From JAUVZF01 sp964539385 (GTDB lineage: Bacteria; Planctomycetota; Phycisphaerae; FEN-1346), in assembly GCA_964539385.1 (NCBI GenBank), contig CAZIJC010000008.1, positions 1 to 62,150 on the forward strand: a stretch of 62,150 nt of DNA, read 5' to 3'. The notes under the pieces were generated by a model. That model was not told the origin of the DNA. It searched no databases and saw only the letters and a program-made list of their open reading frames with translations. Position numbers and translations under genes: made by a program. Position 1 is the first letter of the stretch, and every line of letters starts with the position of its first letter. Shown in pieces: positions 55,874-62,150 of the stretch.

Positions 55874-57091
55874 ATGCGCGAAACGGGGCGGCGAATCTTC
55901 ATGGCAGGCGGCGGCACGGGGGGACATCTGTATCCCGGCCTGGCCGTGGCCGAGGCGATTCGCAGGCTCCAGCCCGAAGCGGCCATCGCCTTCTCCTGCA
56001 CGCGCCGGCCCATCGACCGGAAGGTCCTGGCCGACTGTGGCTTCCCCGTGACGCCGATCGACGCCCGGCCGTTCCGGAGGGCCCCATGGACGTGGCCGGC
56101 TTTCGTGGTCAGCCTCGTGCGGAGCGGCAACCAGGCCCGCCGCCGGCTTCGTGAGTTCTGTCCCGACGTGGTCCTCGGCCTCGGCGGATTCGGCAGTTAC
56201 GCCCCCGTGCGGGTCGGCCAAAAATACGGTGCCGCCACCGCCGTTCTCAACCCGGACATCGTGCCGGGCAGGGCGAACCGGCGCCTGGCGAGACGGTCCG
56301 ACCGCATCTTCTGCCAGTTCAAGCAGACCGTCGACTTGCTCGGCGACCGGGCCCGGCTGACCGGGTGCCCGGTCCGGCCGAGCCTCCTCGCCTGCACCCG
56401 CGAAGAGGGGCGCCGGGCGTTCGGACTGGACGCCGAGCGGCAAACGCTCCTCGTCACGGGCGCGAGCCTCGGCGCCCGAACCGTCAACCGTGCGGCTGTT
56501 GCGATGCTCCGCGGGCGCGGCCTGCCGGACGGCTGGCAGGTGCTTCATCTGACCGGTCACGCCGAGTACGAGGACGTGTCGGCAAGTTACGAGGGGCTCG
56601 CGGTTCCTGCCGCCGTCCGGCCGTATGCCGAGAAGATGGGCCTCGCCTGCGCCGCCGCCGACCTGGCCGTGGCCAGGGCCGGGGCGTCCACCATCGCCGA
56701 ACTGCTGGCGGCCGCCGTCCCGGCCGTCTTCATGCCGTACCCGTTCCATCGCGACCAGCATCAGATGCGGCAGGCACGGGCCGTCGAGGCGACCGGCGCG
56801 GCGGTCGTCGTCCAAGACCGTCCGGAGGATCCCGGCACGTGGCAGCGCCTGGCGGAAACGGTCACGGCGCTCATGACGGATTCCGGCCGTCTGGATGGGA
56901 TGCGTGAGTGTGCCCGCGCGGCCGGCCGCCCCGATGCGGCCGAGGACGTCGCACGCCGGGTCGTGGAACTCGCCGACGGCGTCACACGGCGCCGCCACGC
57001 GCGGATTGAATCCGAGACGGCCCCCGCCGGGCGAGACGTTGACACCGCCGCCCACGCATCTTACACTCGGACCGGAGACGGAAACGGATGA
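55874..57091 (+). CDS. murG: UDP-N-acetylglucosamine-N-acetylmuramyl-(pentapeptide) pyrophosphoryl-undecaprenol GlcNAc transferase
   Basis: 405 residues from ATG 55874. The N-domain loop MAGGGTGGHLYPGLAVAEAI and LGLGGFGSYAPVRVG (second G loop) bind lipid I and membrane; the C-domain has VTGASLGARTVN, ARAGASTIAELLAAAVPAVF and PYPFHRDQHQMRQA, the UDP-GlcNAc site. It makes lipid II. The C-terminus is about 40 residues longer than usual (after VELADGVTRR) and low-complexity. Overlaps murC by 4 nt. Confidence 0.95.
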   Translation: MRETGRRIFMAGGGTGGHLYPGLAVAEAIRRLQPEAAIAFSCTRRPIDRKVLADCGFPVTPIDARPFRRAPWTWPAFVVSLVRSGNQARRRLREFCPDVVLGLGGFGSYAPVRVGQKYGAATAVLNPDIVPGRANRRLARRSDRIFCQFKQTVDLLGDRARLTGCPVRPSLLACTREEGRRAFGLDAERQTLLVTGASLGARTVNRAAVAMLRGRGLPDGWQVLHLTGHAEYEDVSASYEGLAVPAAVRPYAEKMGLACAAADLAVARAGASTIAELLAAAVPAVFMPYPFHRDQHQMRQARAVEATGAAVVVQDRPEDPGTWQRLAETVTALMTDSGRLDGMRECARAAGRPDAAEDVARRVVELADGVTRRRHARIESETAPAGRDVDTAAHASYTRTGDGNG

Positions 57092-58524
57092 CCCCATCAA
57101 ACGCACGACCGCCGTCCGGACCTTACGCAGGACGCTCGATCCACTTCATCGGCGTGGGCGGATGCGGCATGAGCGGCCTGGCGGAATTCGTCCTCACCGA
57201 AGGCGGCCGGGTCAGCGGGTCCGACATCAAGGCCGGCGCTGCGACCGAGCGCCTGGCACAACGGGGCGTGACCATTCACGTCGGGCATGGCAAGGGGAAC
57301 GTCCCGGCGGGGGCGGACCTCGTTGTCCATAGCGCTGCCGTCAAGGCGGACAATCCCGAATTCCTCGAGGCCCGTCGCCGGGGCACTGCCACGTTGAAGT
57401 ACGCCGAGTTCCTCGGCCAACTGATGACGCTCAGGCTGGGCATCGCCGTCAGCGGGACACACGGCAAGAGCACGACGACCGCCCTGGCGGCCTACGTGCT
57501 GTCGGAGGCGGGGCTGGATCCGAGTTTCGTCGTCGGCGCCGACGTGCCGCAACTCAAGGGCGGGGCGCGCGTCGGCAACGGACCGCACCTGGTGGTCGAG
57601 GCCTGCGAGTACGACCGCTCGTTCCTGAACTTCGCGCCGCATGCGGCGGCCGTCTTGAACGTCGAGGAGGACCATCTCGATTACTTCCGGGACCTGGCGG
57701 ACGTTCGGGATGCGTTTGCCGATTTTGCGTCTCGCACGGCGACCGAGGGCCTGCTCGTCGTCAATGGGGCCGACCCCGGCATGGACGAGGTTGCCGCCCG
57801 GGCCCGCTGCCGCGTCGAGACGTTCGGCATCGGCGGGGGGTGGGATTGGCATGCCGAGAACCTGCACGCCGACGCCGGGCGATACGCGTTCGACGTGTAC
57901 CGCCGGGACGCGCCGTTTGCCTCGGTCACCCTGGCGCTGGCCGGCGAGCACCACGTCCTGAACGCCCTGGCGGCAGCGGCGCTCAGCGCGTGGGCGGGTG
58001 CGCCGGCGGAAGCGATCGGCGGGGCGCTCGGGCGGTTCCAGGGCGCATCGCGGCGCATGGAGGTCCTTGGCCGGGTCGCAGACGTGACGGTCGTGGACGA
58101 CTACGCCCATCATCCGACGGAGATCCGTGCGACGCTCGCGGCCGCACGCCAGCGGTTCTCGCCGCAGCGCCTGTGGGTGGTGTTCCAGCCGCATCAGCAC
58201 AGCCGCACGCGGTTCCTGCTAAAAGATTTTGCGCAGGCGCTGAAGGTGGCCGATAAGATTATCGTCCCGGATATCTATTTCGTCCGCGATAGCGAGAACG
58301 AGCGTCAGGCCGTCTGCAGCCAGGACCTGGTGAAGGAGATCAGGGGCCTGGGCGCCGATGCGCGGTACGTCGAGGACTTCGATTCCATCCGCCGGCACCT
58401 GATTGAGGGCTTGGGTCCCGGCGACGTGCTCATGACCATGGGCGCCGGCGACGTGTGGCGCCTGGCGGAGCCGCTGCTGGCAGACCTTGTCGGGGCGCCT
58501 GGCCGGGGTCGGTCCCAGGCTTGA
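57088..58524 (+). CDS. murC: UDP-N-acetylmuramate-L-alanine ligase
   Basis: 478 residues. IHFIGVGGCGMSGLAEFVL is the MurC N-domain Rossmann loop, VSGTHGKSTTTALAAYVL the ATP loop, ACEYDRSFLNFAPHAAAVLN and EEDHLDYFRDLADV the central site, VVDDYAHHPTEIRATLAAAR and VVFQPHQHSRTRFLLKDFAQ the C-domain. It adds L-Ala to UDP-MurNAc, the first peptide step. Translation is coupled to murG by ATGA. Confidence 0.97.
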   Translation: MTPSNARPPSGPYAGRSIHFIGVGGCGMSGLAEFVLTEGGRVSGSDIKAGAATERLAQRGVTIHVGHGKGNVPAGADLVVHSAAVKADNPEFLEARRRGTATLKYAEFLGQLMTLRLGIAVSGTHGKSTTTALAAYVLSEAGLDPSFVVGADVPQLKGGARVGNGPHLVVEACEYDRSFLNFAPHAAAVLNVEEDHLDYFRDLADVRDAFADFASRTATEGLLVVNGADPGMDEVAARARCRVETFGIGGGWDWHAENLHADAGRYAFDVYRRDAPFASVTLALAGEHHVLNALAAAALSAWAGAPAEAIGGALGRFQGASRRMEVLGRVADVTVVDDYAHHPTEIRATLAAARQRFSPQRLWVVFQPHQHSRTRFLLKDFAQALKVADKIIVPDIYFVRDSENERQAVCSQDLVKEIRGLGADARYVEDFDSIRRHLIEGLGPGDVLMTMGAGDVWRLAEPLLADLVGAPGRGRSQA

Positions 58525-58544
58525 GCGCACGCAGAGGAAGCGCG

Positions 58545-59432
58545 ATGACGATCTTCAAAGGCCTCGAGACAATCGTGCAGAAGGACTTTCCCCTGGGCCC
58601 GATAACCACGTTCGGTGTCGGCGGCAAGGCCCGGTATTTCGTGCGGCCTCGGACCGAGGATCAGTTGCGCGAGACAATCGAGCGGTGCGGAAAGAAGAAA
58701 CTCGACATCCACGCCATCGGACGCGGCTCGAACGTCCTGGTCAGGGACGAGGGCGTCAAGGGCGCCGTCATCCAACTCGACCCGAAAGCGTTTGGACGCA
58801 TCACGATCGAAGAGGACCTCCTGCGGGCCGGCGCCGCCGCGCCCCTGCCGAAGGTGGTTGCCGAGGCCGCGCGGCACAGCCTCTCGGGGGTCGAGTGCCT
58901 GGTGGGCGTCCCGGGAACCGCCGGCGGGGGCGTCCGCATGAATGCCGGCGGCGCCTACGGCGACATCGGCCAGACCGTGGAGCGCATCAAGGTCATGGAT
59001 GCCCACGGCGAGACGTTCTATCGCGAGCGAGAGGACCTGGCGTTCGGCTACCGCACGAGCAACGTCTCGGCCCGGTTCATCCTGGAGGTCGAGTTGCGGC
59101 TGCTGCCCGATAGCGTCTCGGCCATCAACAAGCGGATGAAGAAGATCTGGATCGCCAAGAAGAACAGCCAGCCGATGAGCGCCGCGACGGCGGGCTGTGC
59201 CTTCAAGAACCCGCGGGGCCTGGCGGCCGGGCTGCTCATCGAGCAGGCGGGCCTGAAGGGAACCGCCGTTGGCGGCGCCGCCGTCTCACGCAAGCACGCC
59301 AACTTCATCGTCATCAGGGACAAGAAGAAAACGAAAGCCGCCGACGTGCTCGCCCTCATCGAACTGGTGCGCAAGGCCGTCAAGGACCGCTTTGACGTGT
59401 ACTTGGAGTTGGAGATCGAGGTCTGGCCATGA
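58545..59432 (+). CDS. murB: UDP-N-acetylenolpyruvoylglucosamine reductase, short (type II) form
   Basis: 295 residues from ATG 58545 (AGAGGAAG upstream). TTFGVGGKARYFVRP, AIGRGSNVLVRDEGVKG (FAD), VECLVGVPGTAGGGVRMNAG, FGYRTSNV and AGCAFKNPRGLAAGLLIEQA are the family blocks. It lacks the Tyr-loop and extra fold of type I MurB. The proton-donor position, usually Ser in the 'GS.FKNP' motif, is Cys (GCAFKNP), a change also found in other type II enzymes. It reduces enolpyruvyl-UDP-GlcNAc to UDP-MurNAc with NADPH. Confidence 0.95.
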   Translation: MTIFKGLETIVQKDFPLGPITTFGVGGKARYFVRPRTEDQLRETIERCGKKKLDIHAIGRGSNVLVRDEGVKGAVIQLDPKAFGRITIEEDLLRAGAAAPLPKVVAEAARHSLSGVECLVGVPGTAGGGVRMNAGGAYGDIGQTVERIKVMDAHGETFYREREDLAFGYRTSNVSARFILEVELRLLPDSVSAINKRMKKIWIAKKNSQPMSAATAGCAFKNPRGLAAGLLIEQAGLKGTAVGGAAVSRKHANFIVIRDKKKTKAADVLALIELVRKAVKDRFDVYLELEIEVWP

Positions 59433-60403
59433 CCGTCCCGGTGCCGCAACTCGAACCCGCGAAGTTCATCGAGCCGGGCACGCTGACGATCGGCGTCCTG
59501 ATGGGCGGCCCGTCGCGCGAACGGAAGATCAGCCTCGAAAGCGGTCGCGCGGTGGCCGAGGCGCTCGAGGGGCTGGGTCACGAGGTTCGCCCGGCCGACG
59601 TGCGCCCCGGGGACGTGACGCCCGAACTGGTCTGCGACATGGACGTGACGTTCCTGGCGCTGCACGGCACGTGGGGCGAAGACGGGGGGGTGCAGCGGGA
59701 ACTCCAGACCCTCGGCGCCTGCTACACGGGCAGCGGGCCCGAGGCCAGCCGACTCGCCATGGACAAGGTGGCCGCCAAGGAGCGATTCTCCGGCGACGGG
59801 ATACCGACGCCGGCGTTCCGCGTCCTGACGAGCGGCGATGAAGTAATGCTGGAGGAGGCGATGGAGCGGATCGGGCCCGACCTGGTCGTCAAACCCGTCG
59901 CCGGCGGGTCGAGCATCGACGTGTACACGGTGGACTCGCTTCGGGCGCTTCGCGGCGCGGTCGAGAAGGTCTGTGTGCGAGGCGAGCCGGCGCTGGTCGA
60001 ACGCCGCATCGTCGGCCGCGAGTTTACGGTCGGCGTGCTCGGGGACTCGGCGCTTCCGACGCTGGAGATACGCACACCGAGCGGCCGCTACGGATACAAA
60101 GAGAAGTACCTGGCGAAGAGCACCAGGTACATCTTCGACCACGGCCTGCCGGCCGACGTGGAGCAGCGTGCGGTGAATGCGGCGCTGGCGGCACACCGCG
60201 TGCTGGGGTGCCGGGACCTCTCACGCGTGGACATGATCATCACGCCGGAGGGCGAACCCGAGGTTCTGGAAGTGAATACGATTCCGGGCTTCACGAGGCA
60301 CAGCCTGGTTCCGAAGGCCGCCGCGCAGGCCGGGCTGGCGTTCGGACGCCTGTGCGAGCGGATCGTTGCCATGGCCCGCCAGCGGGCGGACCGCCCGGAC
60401 TGA
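59429..60403 (+). CDS. ddl: D-alanine-D-alanine ligase
   Basis: 324 residues. GVLMGGPSRERKISLESGRA is the N-domain start; VTFLALHGTWGEDGGVQREL, YTGSGPEASRLAMDKVAAKE, LVVKPVAGGSSIDV (ATP grasp) and EVLEVNTIPGFTRHSLVPKA (Mg site and product loop) are all present. It joins two D-Ala for MurF. It overlaps murB by 4 nt (ATGA). The N-terminus is about 15 residues longer than usual. Confidence 0.96.
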   Translation: MTVPVPQLEPAKFIEPGTLTIGVLMGGPSRERKISLESGRAVAEALEGLGHEVRPADVRPGDVTPELVCDMDVTFLALHGTWGEDGGVQRELQTLGACYTGSGPEASRLAMDKVAAKERFSGDGIPTPAFRVLTSGDEVMLEEAMERIGPDLVVKPVAGGSSIDVYTVDSLRALRGAVEKVCVRGEPALVERRIVGREFTVGVLGDSALPTLEIRTPSGRYGYKEKYLAKSTRYIFDHGLPADVEQRAVNAALAAHRVLGCRDLSRVDMIITPEGEPEVLEVNTIPGFTRHSLVPKAAAQAGLAFGRLCERIVAMARQRADRPD

Positions 60404-60419
60404 GGCCGGCCGGAATGAC

Positions 60420-60446
60420 GTTAGCCGCCGGCCTTGCCCGGCGCGC
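60420..60446. repeat. TTAGCCG hairpin repeat within the dcw cluster
   Basis: TTAGCCGCCGGCCTTGCCCG followed by GCGCGC, a member of the family at 9.39, 9.42, 10.15 and 10.20 kb with altered, mostly compensated arms. It lies between ddl and ftsQ, showing that the family can sit inside an essential operon. Confidence 0.65.
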
Positions 60447-60471
60447 TCGGTACGTGGGAGATTAGGATCGT

Positions 60472-61419
60472 ATGGGAGGCGCACGATTGCCAAGAGGCAC
60501 CGGGAACAAGCCCGTGGTGAAGGGTTCCAAGCGACGGTTTGCCCGCCGCGTCGCCAAGGCGGCGCTCGTCGCGGTGGCGACGGCGCTGGTGGGCGTGGCC
60601 GCGATGTACGGTCTCGGCCTCTTGCGCGGGCACGCCCGGGAGGCGCCCACCCATCAGGTGTCGGCAGCGAGTCTGCGCCTGGTCAAGGGACCCGCCTGGA
60701 TGACCCCGGCGATCCTGGCGGAACTGGACGTCGGCTTGCTGGACCCGGAGTTCCCCCAACGGTTCAGCCTGCTGGATGACGGTGTCTCGCAGCGGATTGC
60801 GGCCGCATACGAAGCGTGCGTGTGGGTCGAGCGCGTCCGGAAGATCGTCAAGCACGATCCGCGTGTGGATCCTGACCGTCCGCCGCTTGAGGTCCACCTG
60901 AAGTTCCGCCGTCCTGCGGCGTTCGTCCGATCGCGGGGCGGGTTTTGCCTGGTCGATTCCTGCGGCGTGCGGCTGCCGGGCGTGTATAGCGAACCGCGCC
61001 TCGGCCGCGTGGCGCTGCTCGTCATCAGCGGCGTGACGTCGAGCCCGCCGAACGTCGGGCAGGTGTGGTCGGATGCGCGCCTGGAGGCGGGCGTCCGCGT
61101 GGCCGAAGCCGTCGGGCCCAGGCGCCAGGTGTTCCGCCTGGTCTCGATCGACGTCTCGAACGTGGGCGGCCGGCACGACCCGCGCGACACCGAGATCGCC
61201 CTGTTCACCGCCAACGGGACACGCATCAAGTGGGGCAGGGCGCCCACCGCCGATGCGGAATTGCTCCAGGAAAAAAGCCCCGACGCCAAGGTTGCCTACC
61301 TCGACTTCGTCTACAAGCACATGAACGGGCAGGTGGACGGCGTCCTGGCGTACATCGACATTCCGAACGAGGCCGTCCGGCGGCGCCCTGCCGATACGGG
61401 TAGCCGCCTCCGGAGTTAG
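60472..61419 (+). CDS. ftsQ: FtsQ/DivIB-like cell division protein
   Basis: 315 residues. A basic cytoplasmic start (KGSKRRFARRVAKAALVAVA) leads into one TM helix, then a POTRA-like part (LRLVKGPAWMTPAILAEL, AAAYEACVWVERVRKIVKHD) and a beta domain (LEVHLKFRRPAAFVRSRGGF, then CLVDSCGVRLPGV) matching the FtsQ pattern 'v.v.i..r.P.A.......g..vD..G..l.'. Divergent from proteobacterial FtsQ, but topology and place after ddl support the call. It recruits FtsL/FtsB to the divisome. Confidence 0.8.
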   Translation: MGGARLPRGTGNKPVVKGSKRRFARRVAKAALVAVATALVGVAAMYGLGLLRGHAREAPTHQVSAASLRLVKGPAWMTPAILAELDVGLLDPEFPQRFSLLDDGVSQRIAAAYEACVWVERVRKIVKHDPRVDPDRPPLEVHLKFRRPAAFVRSRGGFCLVDSCGVRLPGVYSEPRLGRVALLVISGVTSSPPNVGQVWSDARLEAGVRVAEAVGPRRQVFRLVSIDVSNVGGRHDPRDTEIALFTANGTRIKWGRAPTADAELLQEKSPDAKVAYLDFVYKHMNGQVDGVLAYIDIPNEAVRRRPADTGSRLRS

Positions 61420-61422
61420 GCG

Positions 61423-62150
61423 ATGGCCACGTCCGGCAGCGACGCGGGTGCGGGTGTGGCCGGGCCGCCGGCGCCGGCCCGCGCCTGGGTGCTCCTGCCC
61501 GTTGTGTGGTGCCTCTGGCTGCTTCTGTCGCTGGTTCCCACGCTGCTTGTTGCTCCGCATCTTCTGTCGCCACGGCCGTGGCTGACGCGCGAGACGGCCC
61601 CGTCGGCGGTGCTTGCTGCGATGGCATTCTTCCTGGCGGCGGTCTGGCCGTTCTGGCCGGCGTTGGCGGGGCGCGTCCGACAGAAAAAGGGAACAGGCAA
61701 AAAGGGGACTGGCTCCTTTTCCTGCTTTTCGGAAAAGGTGCCTGTCCCCTTTTTGCAGAACGCAAGCGCGGTCTGCCGATGGCTCGGCGCCAGCGCCCTG
61801 GAGTTCGTCGTCCTTTTCTCACTGGCCGCGCCGTTTGTCCTCGTGGCATGGTCGGTGAGCGGCGGGAGACTGGCGGTGGCGCCCGCGGTGGTCTCGGTCG
61901 CCGGGCTCGGCATCTTCGGCCTGGGCCTGCGGACGGCCGCCGCGGGAATGGTCCCGGGCGCGGCCCGCTGGCTGATGCTTGCCGCCATGTTGGTGTGCGC
62001 GGGGCCGCTGGTCCTGGGGTACGCCGCCGCTGAAACGATGGGCGTGTCGCTGCCCTGGCTGCTGGAGGTCTCGCCCGTTTTCGAGTTGGTCCGCGTCGGG
62101 CTGGACGCCTGGCCGCAGGCGTCGTGGCCGAGGATCGCGCGGCTGTGGCT
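61423..62150 (+). CDS. Membrane protein of unknown function, 3' end beyond window
   Basis: Open from ATG 61423, 3 nt after the ftsQ stop, to the right edge (242 codons). Hydrophobic segments lie at about 21-45, 63-82, 125-145, 150-172 and 182-200. A Lys/Gly/Phe-rich stretch (about 87-112, KKGTGKKGTGSFSCFSEKVP) between the second and third segments is encoded by a palindromic repeat of intergenic type that keeps the frame. No family recognised. The tight spacing suggests that it is the next gene of the dcw operon. Confidence 0.65.
   Translation, partial: MATSGSDAGAGVAGPPAPARAWVLLPVVWCLWLLLSLVPTLLVAPHLLSPRPWLTRETAPSAVLAAMAFFLAAVWPFWPALAGRVRQKKGTGKKGTGSFSCFSEKVPVPFLQNASAVCRWLGASALEFVVLFSLAAPFVLVAWSVSGGRLAVAPAVVSVAGLGIFGLGLRTAAAGMVPGAARWLMLAAMLVCAGPLVLGYAAAETMGVSLPWLLEVSPVFELVRVGLDAWPQASWPRIARLW
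61684..61757. repeat. Palindromic repeat inserted in frame inside a coding sequence
   Basis: Arms 61699-61722 (AAAAAGGGGACTGGCTCC...) and 61731-61754 (GGAAAAGGTGCCTGTCCCC...) form a 24-bp stem with two mismatches and the loop TGCTTTTC. A half-arm AAAAAGGGAACAGGC precedes at 61684. The related hairpin at 6933 is intergenic. Confidence 0.85.

Overview
The window is high-GC, densely coding DNA from a Gram-negative bacterium, most likely a member of the Planctomycetota or a near relative in the PVC superphylum, probably from a metagenome. The grounds are gene content: Tat-exported Gfo/Idh/MocA and TIM-barrel proteins, a GH95 fucosidase, a PL14-like lyase, a PEP-CTERM protein, a DUF1844 protein, many small lipoproteins, KdsB (Kdo, hence LPS), and a MurE carrying the meso-diaminopimelate motif DNPRTE. 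Taxonomy is inferred; there is no rRNA or universal marker here beyond cell-wall genes. Layout: (1) 1-15.4 kb is ordinary chromosome: the tail of a di-haem cytochrome, a ROK kinase, a response regulator, M20 and M16 peptidases, a fucosidase, a cyclodeaminase-type folate enzyme, small secreted proteins, a Tat oxidoreductase and a beta-lactamase-fold hydrolase. The gaps are filled with hairpin repeats of several families. (2) 15.4-29.7 kb is an accessory region of visibly lower and patchy GC. It holds a MITE-like element, a 1281-residue candidate defence protein, a degenerate 3' half of tRNA-Lys followed by two arrays of 10-bp direct repeats, an AT-richer beta-helix enzyme, tandem 82-bp repeats, two gene remnants (NPCBM domain, DNA methylase tail), a pentapeptide-repeat potassium channel that may be translated from a leaderless mRNA, and a two-gene restriction-modification system of the PaeR7I/XhoI type followed by a 138-bp terminal-inverted-repeat element. 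(3) 29.7-45 kb returns to chromosomal genes: a Tat TIM-barrel protein, DUF2207 + LemA, a PEP-CTERM protein whose 3' end runs into a truncated antisense lemA copy, a PL14-like lyase, an EamA exporter, a Cys-rich Tat lipoprotein, kdsB-pyrG-DUF1844, an M48-like pseudopeptidase, a PAP2 lipoprotein and an RDD protein. (4) 45.2-61.4 kb is a long dcw (division and cell wall) cluster on the plus strand: mraZ - small ORF - rsmH - LysM protein - ftsL-like - ftsI - murE - murF - structured 130-nt spacer - mraY - ftsW - murG - murC - murB - ddl - ftsQ, with murD missing from its usual place. Several neighbours overlap by 4 nt. A membrane protein carrying an in-frame palindromic repeat runs off the right end. 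Working together, the dcw genes make lipid II from UDP-MurNAc and build the septal synthase (FtsW/FtsI/FtsL/FtsQ). pyrG and kdsB supply CTP and CMP-Kdo. The exported enzymes suggest growth on fucosylated and uronate-rich polysaccharides. Most promising for novelty: the 16.2-20.1 kb protein; the tRNA-Lys remnant with phased repeats; the four-way-junction-like leader of mraY; covarying hairpin repeat families; and the pentapeptide-repeat channel.
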